64,000 nt of DNA from Parabacteroides chinchillae (GTDB lineage Bacteria > Bacteroidota > Bacteroidia > Bacteroidales > Tannerellaceae): contig NZ_FNVS01000001.1 of NCBI RefSeq assembly GCF_900108035.1, forward strand, positions 310,001-374,000, in the 5' to 3' direction. This document shows positions 8,561 to 16,954 of the stretch, one piece after another (within the stretch, counting starts at the first letter, position 1; every line of letters begins with the position of its first letter). The notes beneath the pieces are model-generated. The model saw only the letters and a list, made by a program, of their open reading frames with translations. It searched no databases and was not told the DNA's origin. Position numbers and translations under genes: made by a program.

Positions 8561-9628
8561 TCAATGTGTTCTTTCAAATTCTTTCATGCAAGCAATCAAA
8601 GCCTCAACGCTGCTCTTAGGCATAGCGTTATACAAAGAAGCGCGGAATCCGCCTACCGAACGGTGTCCCTTAATACCTACCATACCGGCAGCAGAAGCAA
8701 ACTTGCTGAATTCGTCTTCCAAGTCTTTGTATTCATCGTTCATTATGAAACAAACATTCATAATAGAACGGTCTTCTACAGCAACGGTACCTTTAAACAA
8801 CTTGTTACGGTCTATTTCATCATACAATATAGCTGCATTTTCTTTGTCTTTCTTTTCCATAACAGCCACACCGCCCTGCTCCTTATACCATTTCAATGTT
8901 TGCAATGCTGAATAAATCGGCAACACTGGAGGGGTGTTAAACATAGAATCTTTATCAACGTGTGTCTTATACTTCAACATGGTAGGGATAGGACGGTCTA
9001 CATGTTCCAAAGCGTCTACACGGACGATAGCCAACGTTACACCTGCAGGAGCCAGGTTTTTCTGTGCGCCGGCATAGATAACGTCATATTTGGATATGTC
9101 AATCGGACGTGAGAATATATCGGAAGACATATCTGCAACCAAACGAACCTTCATATCCGGATCGTAACGCATTTCTGTTCCGTAAATCGTGTTGTTCGAA
9201 GTAAAGTGGAAATAATCGGAATCTTCGGCTACCTTATAATTTTTAGGAATATAAGTATAGTTAGCATCCTTTGAAGAAGCTACTACATCTACTTCACCAA
9301 ACAGTTTTGCTTCTTTAATGGCCTTGGAAGCCCATGTACCGGTATCCAGATAAGAAGCTTTCTTGTTCAACAAATTATATGGTACCATACAGAACTGCAT
9401 GCTTGCTCCGCCACCCATAAATACAACTTCATAACCGGCAGGAACATCCAGTAATTCTTTAATTAATGCACGCGCTTCGTCATTGACTGCTACAAATTCC
9501 TTTCCTCTGTGGGAAACTTCAAGAATTGACAACCCCGTACCTGCAAAGTTCTCAACCGCAGCAGCGGTATTTTTAATTGTGTATTCACTCAGGATAGAGG
9601 GACCTGCAGAAAAATTGTGCTTCTTCAT
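8561..9628 (-). CDS. serC: Phosphoserine aminotransferase
   Basis: 355 aa PLP enzyme of aminotransferase class V that converts 3-phosphohydroxypyruvate plus glutamate to phosphoserine; it can also act in pyridoxal phosphate synthesis. The N-terminus [14 protein letters not shown] is the family hallmark, and the PLP-binding lysine lies in [11 protein letters not shown] (K190). The frame is open further upstream, but translation from the ATG at 9628 gives the canonical N-terminus, so earlier codons are treated as leader. It heads the operon with serA and DUF1015, with serA starting 2 nt after its stop. Confidence 0.95.
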   Translation of the reverse strand: MKKHNFSAGPSILSEYTIKNTAAAVENFAGTGLSILEVSHRGKEFVAVNDEARALIKELLDVPAGYEVVFMGGGASMQFCMVPYNLLNKKASYLDTGTWASKAIKEAKLFGEVDVVASSKDANYTYIPKNYKVAEDSDYFHFTSNNTIYGTEMRYDPDMKVRLVADMSSDIFSRPIDISKYDVIYAGAQKNLAPAGVTLAIVRVDALEHVDRPIPTMLKYKTHVDKDSMFNTPPVLPIYSALQTLKWYKEQGGVAVMEKKDKENAAILYDEIDRNKLFKGTVAVEDRSIMNVCFIMNDEYKDLEDEFSKFASAAGMVGIKGHRSVGGFRASLYNAMPKSSVEALIACMKEFERTH

Positions 9629-9749
9629 ACCAATGTCTTTTTTGAATGTTATAATAATTTTAGTAACGTGTTTTTCAAAACAGGCGGCTAATGTACGCAT
9701 TTAATTGATAATTGAAAACCAAAATCCGAAAATTATAATCAAAACGATA

Positions 9750-9757
9750 CAAATATA
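9750..9757 (-). promoter_or_regulatory. Candidate -7 element for the serCA operon
   Basis: Reads TATATTTG on the minus strand, a perfect TAnnTTTG match about 120 nt before the serC ATG. The -33 element is not clear. The distance implies a long leader for serC. Confidence 0.4.
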
Positions 9758-9859
9758 CACCCATACACTAACGTTTCTCCCTAATTCTCAACATTCTTCC
9801 CGTCATTTAGCCATTATCTTTTTATTTAGTTTCAACTTTCAATTATCCGTTTCCGGTTA

Positions 9860-11134
9860 TTAAAACCTATCTCCCCAAAGCCTCTTCATCTGCTCCACCA
9901 ACTTACTTTCGGCAGGATTCTCCTGCCCTATCCACAAACGTTCGTTCCGGACTTCCTTCGGCAGATACTCCTGTTTGACAAAATGGCCGGCATAGTCGTG
10001 TGCATACTTGTATTCTTTTCCATAATCAAGTTCAGCCATTAGTTTAGTCGGTGCATTCCTTAAATGCAAAGGTACCGGCAAATTTCCGGTTCGTTCCACC
10101 AGGTCAAGAGCAGCATTGATCGCCATATACGAAGAATTGCTTTTGGGGCTGCAAGCCAGATAAACCGTAGTTTCGGCAAGGATAATACGGCCTTCGGGCC
10201 AGCCTATCTTTTTTAAGGCGTCAAAGCAGGCATTTGCCAGTAACAAAGCATTGGGATTTGCCAGTCCTATATCTTCGGAAGCCGATATAAGCAACCTGCG
10301 TGCTATAAACTCAGGGTCTTCCCCTCCTGCCACCATACGTGCCAGCCAGTAGATAGCTCCATCCGGATCACTCCCGCGGATAGATTTGATAAAGGCCGAT
10401 ATAATATCGTAGTGCATTTCGCCTCCTTTATCATACGCCGCCGGATTCTCCTGCAAACGCTCCACAACCTTAGCATCCGTTATTTCTATATCCTTTTCGC
10501 TTTCCTCGGCCGAAACCACCAATTCCAGAATGTTTAGCAGTTTGCGCGCATCCCCTCCGGAATATCGCAGCATAGCATCCGTCCCGGTAAGCGTAATGTT
10601 CTTTTCTTTCAGCACGATGTCTTCCGTTACCGCTTTATTAAGCAAGGTCAGCAGATCGTTTTTATCCAGCGATTTCAGCACATACACCTGACAGCGCGAA
10701 AGCAGTGGGCGTATCACCTCAAACGAAGGGTTTTCCGTCGTAGCGCCAATCAGCGTAACCACTCCCGTTTCAACCGCATTCAGCAACGAGTCTTGTTGTG
10801 CTTTGCTGAAACGATGTATTTCGTCTATAAACATGATAGGCGATACGGCATTGAAAAAGCGGTTATTCTTAGCCTGGTCTATCACCTCGCGTACATCCTT
10901 CACGCCCGAGCTAATCGCACTCAGCGTATAAAACGGCGCTTCGAGCTTGTTCGCTATAATCTGCGCCAACGTTGTCTTTCCCACACCCGGAGGTCCCCAA
11001 AGGATAAACGAAGGTACGCGCCCTGCATCTATCATCTTTCTGAGCACAGCCCCTTGTCCTACCAAATGTTTCTGTCCGATATAATCGTCCAGTGTCTTCG
11101 GACGCAATCTTTCTGCTAACGGTTGATTCATCAT
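9860..11134 (-). CDS. rarA: Replication-associated recombination protein A (RarA/MgsA-type AAA+ ATPase)
   Basis: 424 aa AAA+ ATPase related to clamp-loader and RuvB proteins, acting at stalled replication forks. Visible are the Walker A GPPGVGKTTLAQ (about 47-58), Walker B FIDEIHRFSKAQQD (about 100-113), sensor 1 GATTENPSFE and the C-terminal tetramerisation region with NAPTKLMAELDYGKEYKY. Length is normal. Translation begins at one of two adjacent ATGs (11134 or 11131). The gene stands alone between the serine operon and the HU-like remnant. Confidence 0.94.
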   Translation of the reverse strand: MMNQPLAERLRPKTLDDYIGQKHLVGQGAVLRKMIDAGRVPSFILWGPPGVGKTTLAQIIANKLEAPFYTLSAISSGVKDVREVIDQAKNNRFFNAVSPIMFIDEIHRFSKAQQDSLLNAVETGVVTLIGATTENPSFEVIRPLLSRCQVYVLKSLDKNDLLTLLNKAVTEDIVLKEKNITLTGTDAMLRYSGGDARKLLNILELVVSAEESEKDIEITDAKVVERLQENPAAYDKGGEMHYDIISAFIKSIRGSDPDGAIYWLARMVAGGEDPEFIARRLLISASEDIGLANPNALLLANACFDALKKIGWPEGRIILAETTVYLACSPKSNSSYMAINAALDLVERTGNLPVPLHLRNAPTKLMAELDYGKEYKYAHDYAGHFVKQEYLPKEVRNERLWIGQENPAESKLVEQMKRLWGDRF

Positions 11135-11226
11135 GTTGGCAAAAGTCGCATATTTTATTCATTTATCAAAGGGGAAGGAAAGAAATTTACAGTTCAAAAC
11201 AGATGTTAAACAGCAGCATTTACTAT

Positions 11227-11280
11227 CAAAAAGTAAGCATATACCCCAACAACACACCATATACGGAGATATATGCTTAC
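11227..11280 (-). terminator. Intrinsic terminator downstream of the HU-like remnant
   Basis: Perfect 11-bp inverted repeat GTAAGCATATA/TATATGCTTAC (11233-11243 with 11270-11280). On the minus strand the stem is followed directly by TTTTTG, as expected for an intrinsic terminator 23 nt after the HU-like stop codon. Confidence 0.65.
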
Positions 11281-11302
11281 TATATGTTTGTTTATTTATG
11301 AT

Positions 11303-11560
11303 TTATTTTACATTCACCTTTTCCAGCAAATCCGTCCCCGCCCTAAATTTTACACTTCGCCGCGGCCGTACTGTTACCAGAGTTCCTGTCTGTGGATTGC
11401 GCCCCGGCCGCTCCGTTTGGTTTCAAAGGGTAAAGGCGCCGAATCCCTGAAAGCAAACCTTCTCACCTTTGCTTACCTCGTTGCCCACAATATCTATCAA
11501 GATATTCAGAAGCAACAGGTAAAACAAAGTTTCCGCTCTTCCATATCTTATTTGTACCAT
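11303..11560 (-). pseudogene. HU/IHF-family DNA-binding protein remnant with in-frame TGA
   Basis: Translating the minus strand gives a recognisable HU-like protein. A helical N-terminal part (ETLFYLLLNILIDIVGN) leads to KGEKVCFQGFGAFTL, then a TGA stop (11423-11425, codon 46), then in the same frame NQTERPGRNPQTGTLVTV, followed by RRSVKFRAG and a normal TAA. GFGxF and the GRNPQTG arm are HU signatures. The N-terminus is about 7 residues shorter than usual HU up to GFG and does not match the normal start, so an upstream frameshift or deletion is also likely. A terminator remains intact downstream. A sequencing error at the TGA cannot be excluded. Confidence 0.75.
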
Positions 11561-11651
11561 CTATCCTATTAGTAGTATTTGCCTCAGCCACAATAAAAAC
11601 AAATTCTGCTTCTGCGAAAACACAACAGACTGAAAACTCGAAGCTTTTTAG

Positions 11652-11659
11652 TACATTTG
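11652..11659 (+). promoter_or_regulatory. Candidate -7 element for the ABC-F gene
   Basis: TACATTTG matches TAnnTTTG. If used, it gives the ABC-F gene a leader of about 180 nt that contains the repeats and hairpin at 11730-11778. No good -33 was seen. Confidence 0.35.
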
Positions 11660-11729
11660 CGCCTTCTTTAATACATTACGCGAACCGGCAGGAGTTAAAG
11701 GAGAAGAGAAGTTAAAAAAACAAGGGGTC

Positions 11730-11778
11730 AAGTAGACAAGTAGTTAAGTAGAAATAGCCTGTTATTCTTAACTACTTG
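11730..11778 (+). repeat. AAGTAG triplet repeat and 12-bp inverted repeat in the ABC-F leader
   Basis: Three 8-nt units ending in AAGTAG (TCAAGTAG, ACAAGTAG, TTAAGTAG) are followed by an inverted repeat CAAGTAGTTAAG/CTTAACTACTTG (11737-11748 with 11767-11778, loop 18 nt). No T-tract follows on the plus strand, so a regulatory hairpin is as plausible as a terminator. Confidence 0.5.
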
Positions 11779-11842
11779 ACTTCTAACAAATAAAACGAGA
11801 GATAACTACTGCTGATTCGCATACATTAATATATAATAGAGA

Positions 11843-13480
11843 ATGATTTCAGTAGACGGACTAACAGTTGAATTTGGCGGAAGCGCCCTATTTTCGGATG
11901 TATCTTTTGTGATAAATGAAAAAGACCGTATTGCCCTGATGGGTAAGAACGGGGCAGGTAAATCGACGTTGTTGAAGATACTTGCCGGTGTACGCGAGCC
12001 AACCCGTGGAAAAGTTTCCGCCCCTAAAGATACAGTCATAGCCTATCTCCCTCAGCATCTGATGACGGAAGACGGACGCACCGTTTTTGAAGAAACAGCC
12101 CAGGCTTTTGCCCATTTGCACGAAATGGAAGCTGAAATTAATGCTATCAACAAAGAGCTGGAAACACGCACAGACTATGAGTCGGACAGTTACATGGAAC
12201 TGATCGAACGTGTGTCAGCTCTCAGCGAAAAGTTTTATTCGATTGAAGAGATCAACTACGATGCCGACATAGAAAAGACGTTACTGGGCTTAGGTTTCAA
12301 GCGCGAAGATTTTACCCGGCAAACCAGCGAATTCAGTGGTGGATGGCGGATGCGTATCGAACTGGCTAAGCTACTGCTTCAGAAACCGGATGTGTTGTTG
12401 TTGGACGAGCCAACCAACCACCTCGACATTGAATCTATACAATGGCTTGAAGATTTTTTGATCGATAACGGACAGGCAGTTGTGGTAATCAGCCACGACC
12501 GCGCTTTTGTAGACCGTATCACCACACGCACTATTGAAGTGACAATGGGACGCATCTACGATTATAAAGTAAACTACAGCCAATATCTTCAACTGCGTAA
12601 GGAACGCCGCGAGCAGCAACAAAAGGCTTTTGACGAACAACAGAAATTTATTGCCGATACCAGAGAATTTATCGAACGCTTCAAAGGTACTTATTCTAAA
12701 ACCCTGCAGGTACAAAGCCGTGTAAAGATGCTTGAAAAACTGGATATACTGGAAGTAGACGAAGAAGATACCTCGGCCTTACGCCTTAAGTTTCCACCTT
12801 CTCCCCGCTCCGGCTCTTACCCGGTGATGATAGAAGGTGTAACAAAAAGCTACGGGGATCATACCGTATTCCGTAATGCAAACCTGACGATAGAACGCGG
12901 CGACAAGATTGCTTTCGTTGGAAAAAACGGAGAAGGTAAATCTACATTGGTGAAGTGCATCATGAAAGAAATAGAGCACGATGGCACACTAACAATCGGC
13001 CATAATGTAATGATCGGTTATTTTGCACAGAACCAGGCATCCATGCTGGATGAAAACCTGACGGTATTCCAGACCATCGACGACGTAGCACAAGGCGATA
13101 TCCGCAACAAGATAAAAGACTTGCTGGGTGCATTCATGTTCGGAGGTGAAAATTCGGCCAAGAAAGTAAAGGTGCTTTCAGGAGGAGAACGTACGCGACT
13201 GGCAATGATAAAGCTGCTACTGGAACCTGTAAACCTGCTGATTCTGGATGAGCCGACCAACCACCTGGACATGAAGACAAAAGACATCCTGAAACAAGCA
13301 CTGCTCGATTTTGACGGGACATTGATTGTTGTATCACACGACCGAGACTTCCTGGATGGCCTTGTAACAAAGGTATATGAGTTCGGCAACCAAAAAGTGA
13401 CCGAACATCTGGAAGGTATTTACGAATTCATGCAACGTAAGAAAATGGAAAACCTCCGCGAGTTGGAACGGAAAAGCTAA
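11843..13480 (+). CDS. ABC-F family ATPase
   Basis: 545 aa soluble protein with two ABC nucleotide-binding domains and no membrane segments, as in ABC-F translation factors (EttA/Uup/YbiT) and ribosome-protection proteins. First domain: Walker A GKNGAGKST (34-42), signature FSGGWRMRIELAKLLL and Walker B LLLDEPTNHLD. A charged linker (RKERREQQQKAFDEQQKF) follows. Second domain: Walker A GKNGEGKST near 360, signature LSGGERTRLA and a second DEPTNHLD. It probably acts on the ribosome E-site. A short acidic/basic C-terminus lacks the long coiled coil of Uup. Whether it gives antibiotic resistance cannot be told from sequence. Confidence 0.92.
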   Translation: MISVDGLTVEFGGSALFSDVSFVINEKDRIALMGKNGAGKSTLLKILAGVREPTRGKVSAPKDTVIAYLPQHLMTEDGRTVFEETAQAFAHLHEMEAEINAINKELETRTDYESDSYMELIERVSALSEKFYSIEEINYDADIEKTLLGLGFKREDFTRQTSEFSGGWRMRIELAKLLLQKPDVLLLDEPTNHLDIESIQWLEDFLIDNGQAVVVISHDRAFVDRITTRTIEVTMGRIYDYKVNYSQYLQLRKERREQQQKAFDEQQKFIADTREFIERFKGTYSKTLQVQSRVKMLEKLDILEVDEEDTSALRLKFPPSPRSGSYPVMIEGVTKSYGDHTVFRNANLTIERGDKIAFVGKNGEGKSTLVKCIMKEIEHDGTLTIGHNVMIGYFAQNQASMLDENLTVFQTIDDVAQGDIRNKIKDLLGAFMFGGENSAKKVKVLSGGERTRLAMIKLLLEPVNLLILDEPTNHLDMKTKDILKQALLDFDGTLIVVSHDRDFLDGLVTKVYEFGNQKVTEHLEGIYEFMQRKKMENLRELERKS

Positions 13481-13486
13481 ATATAT

Positions 13487-13554
13487 AAATCATCCCAATG
13501 TTTTTGGAAAATCATCCCGATCATTTTATAAAAACATCAGGATGATTTTCCAAA
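13487..13554. repeat. 22-nt ATCATCCC repeat element with long hairpin, at a convergent gene junction
   Basis: Two units starting ATCATCCC (13489 and 13511, 22 nt apart) are followed by an inverted copy, making a perfect 15-bp stem TTTGGAAAATCATCC/GGATGATTTTCCAAA (13503-13517 with 13540-13554). It lies between the convergent ABC-F and DUF3943 genes and may act as a terminator for both, although no long T-tract follows. The first 34 nt match 27484-27517 inside sbcC at 32 of 34 positions. Confidence 0.75.
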
Positions 13555-13560
13555 GCATGT

Positions 13561-15036
13561 TTATATCCGGACGCCCACACTCAGCATGACATCGTAAGTG
13601 GAGCTTTCAATATCATCATAATATTTATAATGTGTACGGCGGGAAAAATAGCGGTTGCTTAAAATAATACTCCATCTGTTTTTTATCAGATAGAACAGTT
13701 TTGCAGAAAATACCGTTAAACGCGCATGACCGGTATCGCCTTGCACATTCAGCGTTGTAGGATCGATCTCATTCCAATTTATATCCGGGTCATATCCTTT
13801 CCAGGTAAAAAGATGATAGTTTTCAATATCCAGCAGAAGCCCCCATCTTTTATTGTAACTCAGACCCGTATAAGCCTTCACACTATAACCGCTACCCAGA
13901 TTGTAATCGCGTTCAGCCAATTTCAGGTAATCGGATACGCTGGCGCCAAGAGCAACCCCGGTAGCATAAAATTCGGTAAATACATCCACCTTGTCATCCG
14001 GAGTAGATTCTTTATAATAGATAAGACCTCCCCCTATTGCCGCAGCTTCCGATATACGATAAGGTGCCACTTCTTTATCACTATTCGAGCGGAGTTCGGA
14101 ATCGTAGTAGTCAAAATGCTGGAAAACACCAACCGTCAATGCACGAGGTCCTTTATTCCATACTCTTTTCCCCCATAAAGCTCCTACAGCATTTACCTGG
14201 CTGATGACTGGTTGGGCGGAAAACAGATCCATTCCGAAACGAAACTGGAACCATTCGTATGGAGAATAAAATTCGTCATAAAAAGGATCGCCATAATCCA
14301 AACGGAAATTTATATTCAGACTCGTAGTACCATTCTTTGAATTCTCTTGCTCTGCCAGGAAGCGGGGTCCCATACTCACGATAAAATTTATCGGTACGGA
14401 AGAATAGGTACGCCCTTTAGAAGGGCTACGGCGCCAAGCCTCTCCCGTTATAATACGGTTAAGTGCACGGACGGGGGATAACACACCTGTCAATACTTCG
14501 CGCCCGACACGCTCCATACCCGAAGTACGGTTATCGATAAACAAATCCGATAAACGATAAGTGATTTCACCCAACTCTACCCCACCGAAGGTGGTAGCCA
14601 ACATGTCGTTAATAGAGGGAGGCTCATTTTCCATAAAAAACTCCCACATCAAACTGCCTCCCGCTGAAAAAGGAATTGATTGCCAAAAGTTCAGCCCATT
14701 GCTACGTGCAGCATTAAAATACAGGGAACCGTGATACGGATGAGAGAAAAGATTAGTTGAAAACTTGTCTGTATCCCATACCGGACCTTTTCTAAAATTA
14801 CTTTTGATCGTATTCCAGTTTATATGGGCAAAATCTTCATTCATTGCATAGCGGTCGAAAGCCCATACAGCCATATTAAGTCCGAAGACTTCTCCGGCTG
14901 CCCTCCAAGGATGACGGGGAACAAAAAGGGCTGAATCACTGACATAATTACGACTTTTCATTCTGGGAAAATGTTGTCCCCATAACCACTGAACCGAAAT
15001 AAAAAATAATAACCCTGATAACAAATATCTTTTCAT
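13561..15036 (-). CDS. DUF3943 family outer-membrane protein
   Basis: 491 aa protein with a clear signal peptide (MKRYLLSGLLFFISVQWLWG, cleavage near 20). The body resembles the DUF3943 family, with an N-terminal helical part (HPWRAAGEVFGLNMAVWAFD, WNTIKSNFRKGPVWDTDKF, then HPYHGSLYF) followed by alternating aromatic strands that end in MLSVGVRI. That ending is consistent with an outer-membrane beta-barrel. Function of the family is not established. It is transcribed alone, divergent from the TRIC gene and convergent with ABC-F. Confidence 0.8.
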   Translation of the reverse strand: MKRYLLSGLLFFISVQWLWGQHFPRMKSRNYVSDSALFVPRHPWRAAGEVFGLNMAVWAFDRYAMNEDFAHINWNTIKSNFRKGPVWDTDKFSTNLFSHPYHGSLYFNAARSNGLNFWQSIPFSAGGSLMWEFFMENEPPSINDMLATTFGGVELGEITYRLSDLFIDNRTSGMERVGREVLTGVLSPVRALNRIITGEAWRRSPSKGRTYSSVPINFIVSMGPRFLAEQENSKNGTTSLNINFRLDYGDPFYDEFYSPYEWFQFRFGMDLFSAQPVISQVNAVGALWGKRVWNKGPRALTVGVFQHFDYYDSELRSNSDKEVAPYRISEAAAIGGGLIYYKESTPDDKVDVFTEFYATGVALGASVSDYLKLAERDYNLGSGYSVKAYTGLSYNKRWGLLLDIENYHLFTWKGYDPDINWNEIDPTTLNVQGDTGHARLTVFSAKLFYLIKNRWSIILSNRYFSRRTHYKYYDDIESSTYDVMLSVGVRI

Positions 15037-15076
15037 TCGTATACTCTTTACACCTTCACTACTATCATTTTACCCG

Positions 15077-15084
15077 CAAACTTA
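15077..15084 (-). promoter_or_regulatory. Candidate -7 element for the DUF3943 gene
   Basis: Reads TAAGTTTG on the minus strand, matching TAnnTTTG, about 41 nt before the ATG. No clear -33. Confidence 0.35.
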
Positions 15085-15169
15085 TGTATTATAAACAGTA
15101 CTATATTCGTTTGGTTTAAATTATTGTTAGGTATTCTTAATATAAAGAGCGATATTCCAAACTATTCCA

Positions 15170-15177
15170 TATTTTTG
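15170..15177 (+). promoter_or_regulatory. Candidate -7 element for the TRIC-type channel
   Basis: TATTTTTG matches TAnnTTTG and is followed by GCAG, as is common at Bacteroidota promoters. It ends 13 nt before the ATG, so the transcript would have a very short leader. Confidence 0.4.
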
Positions 15178-15190
15178 CAGAAAAAACATA

Positions 15191-15802
15191 ATGATAGATT
15201 TTATCACATTCTGCGACTATACGGGCACGTTTGCATTCGCAATAAGCGGCATAAGGTTAGCCTCTGCCAAGCAATTTGATTGGTTCGGTGCATACGTTAT
15301 CGGGGTAGTAACAGCCGTAGGAGGTGGAACAATACGCGATATATTACTAAATGCAACCCCTTTCTGGATGGAGCAGGCCTCCTATCTTACAATATCGGCT
15401 GTGGCGCTGTTATTTGTAATCATATTCAGGAAATATGTAATCAGCCTGAACAATACGTTCTTTATATTCGATGCTATCGGGTTGGGATTATTCGGCGTCG
15501 TAGGTATAGAAAAAGCTCTGTCATTCGGTTTCCCGATGTGGGTAGCTATCGTAATGGGGACAATAACAGGGGCATTCGGAGGTATGATACGCGACATACT
15601 GATAAACGAGGTGCCTTTGATATTCCGTAAAGATATTTATGCATTGGCCTGCGTGCTGGGAGGAGTTGTATATTATATATGTATGCTGTTGTCGTTTAGT
15701 CCCCCTCTCACTCAGCTTATTGCAGCTGCCAGTATATTTATCTCCCGTATATTGGCTGTAAAGTATCATATAAGTGTACCTGTATTAAGAGGAGAAGAAT
15801 AA
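15191..15802 (+). CDS. TRIC / UPF0126 family membrane channel (YadS-like)
   Basis: 203 aa integral membrane protein with about seven helices arranged as an internal duplication. Each half carries the same glycine-rich turn: VTAVGGGTIRDILL (about 37-50) and TGAFGGMIRDILI (about 124-136). This is the pattern of the trimeric intracellular cation channel family, whose bacterial members conduct monovalent cations; some relatives are annotated as glycine transporters. The asparaginase gene starts 23 nt downstream and may be cotranscribed. Confidence 0.88.
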   Translation: MIDFITFCDYTGTFAFAISGIRLASAKQFDWFGAYVIGVVTAVGGGTIRDILLNATPFWMEQASYLTISAVALLFVIIFRKYVISLNNTFFIFDAIGLGLFGVVGIEKALSFGFPMWVAIVMGTITGAFGGMIRDILINEVPLIFRKDIYALACVLGGVVYYICMLLSFSPPLTQLIAAASIFISRILAVKYHISVPVLRGEE

Positions 15803-15810
15803 TAATTTAT

Positions 15811-15818
15811 TACCTTTG
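15811..15818 (+). promoter_or_regulatory. Candidate -7 element for ansA
   Basis: TACCTTTG matches TAnnTTTG just before the asparaginase gene. If used, the first ATG at 15826 would be nearly leaderless, and the ATG at 15838 would be a better start. Confidence 0.35.
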
Positions 15819-15825
15819 TGTCCCA

Positions 15826-16896
15826 ATGACAGCTAATATGAATAACGAACAGGGAAAAGCCTCTATCCTGCTGATATATACAGGCGGAACTATCGGAATG
15901 ATGGAAAACTCGGAAACGGGTGTACTGGAATCTTTCAACTTCCAGCATCTTAAAGACAATATGCCTGAACTGAAAAAACTCGGTTATTCCGTTTCTACCA
16001 TACAATTCGATCCTCCTATGGATTCTTCGGAGATGGGGCCGGAATCCTGGATGAAGATTGTAAAAATCATTGCCGACAATTACCAGCAATATGACGGATT
16101 TGTCGTATTGCACGGTACGGACACAATGTCTTTTACGGCCTCAGCCCTGAGCTTCATGCTCGAAAATCTTAGTAAACCGGTTATCCTGACAGGTTCGCAA
16201 CTACCTATCGGAATGTTAAGGACAGATGGAAAGGAAAACCTGATCACAGCCATCGAAATAGCTGCTGCAAAAGAAAACGGAATGCCTATCGTCCCGGAGG
16301 TATGTGTTTTCTTTGAAAATGATTTGCTGCGCGGAAACCGGACAAGTAAGATCAATGCAGATAACTTTAATGCATTCCGTTCATATAACTACCCGGCATT
16401 GGCGCATGCCGGTATATATATCAAATACGATACCGGACAAATATATCATCCGGTATCGCGTAAACCGCTTAAACCGCATTATCTGCTGGACCGGAATATC
16501 GCCATATTAAAACTGTTTCCGGGTATTTCTCCACAAGTGATAGAAAGTATCCTAAATATCCCCGGACTGAAAGGTGTAGTAATGGAGACATTCGGTAGCG
16601 GAAATGCACCGTCGCAGGAATGGTTCCTGAAGATGTTGAAAGAGGCGGTAGACCGTGGCATTGTAATTGTAAATGTTACTCAATGTAGCGGGGGAAGCGT
16701 TGAAATGCACCGCTATGAAACAGGGCACAAATTATTGGAAGCCGGTGTAATAAGCGGCTTTGACAGTACAACAGAAAGTGCAGTAACAAAACTTATGTTC
16801 CTTTTCGGCCACGGGTTAAGCCCCGAGGAAGTAAAGGATCACATGAATTGCTCACTCATCGGGGAAGTAACAATCCCCGAATCATTCCGTCCCTGA
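15826..16896 (+). CDS. ansA: Type I L-asparaginase
   Basis: Up to 356 aa cytoplasmic amidohydrolase converting asparagine to aspartate and ammonia. The N-terminal YTGGTIGM (18-25) holds the nucleophilic Thr, and HGTDTMSFTASALSFM (around 97-112) carries the second catalytic Thr-Asp pair. There is no signal peptide, which fits type I rather than periplasmic type II. The start may be 15838 instead of 15826, removing four residues without affecting the active site. It is followed by the WalJ-like hydrolase after 58 nt. Confidence 0.92.
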   Translation: MTANMNNEQGKASILLIYTGGTIGMMENSETGVLESFNFQHLKDNMPELKKLGYSVSTIQFDPPMDSSEMGPESWMKIVKIIADNYQQYDGFVVLHGTDTMSFTASALSFMLENLSKPVILTGSQLPIGMLRTDGKENLITAIEIAAAKENGMPIVPEVCVFFENDLLRGNRTSKINADNFNAFRSYNYPALAHAGIYIKYDTGQIYHPVSRKPLKPHYLLDRNIAILKLFPGISPQVIESILNIPGLKGVVMETFGSGNAPSQEWFLKMLKEAVDRGIVIVNVTQCSGGSVEMHRYETGHKLLEAGVISGFDSTTESAVTKLMFLFGHGLSPEEVKDHMNCSLIGEVTIPESFRP

Positions 16897-16910
16897 ACAA
16901 ATGGACGGAA
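16885..16910 (+). other. Hairpin spanning the ansA stop codon
   Basis: Perfect 8-bp inverted repeat TTCCGTCC/GGACGGAA (16885-16892 with 16903-16910) encloses the TGA stop. No T-tract follows, so it may protect the mRNA 3' end or weakly terminate transcription. Confidence 0.45.
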
Positions 16911-16954
16911 AACACTATGTAGAACACAAAAGCAGTGATGCGGAATAAAAGATC

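Larger units (their letters stand above)
11135..11842. other. 708-nt region without an intact gene
   Basis: This interval holds, from left to right: the rarA leader, a minus-strand terminator (11227-11280), a decayed HU-like gene (11303-11560), a plus-strand -7 element (11652-11659), and a leader segment with triple AAGTAG repeats and a hairpin (11730-11778) before the ABC-F gene. Plus-strand open frames here are antisense to the HU remnant and have no recognisable content. Confidence 0.7.

Noticed and set aside
11133-11572. Plus-strand open frames upstream of ABC-F
   Set aside because: They are antisense to the HU-like remnant and have no recognisable content; the reverse strand explains the conservation.
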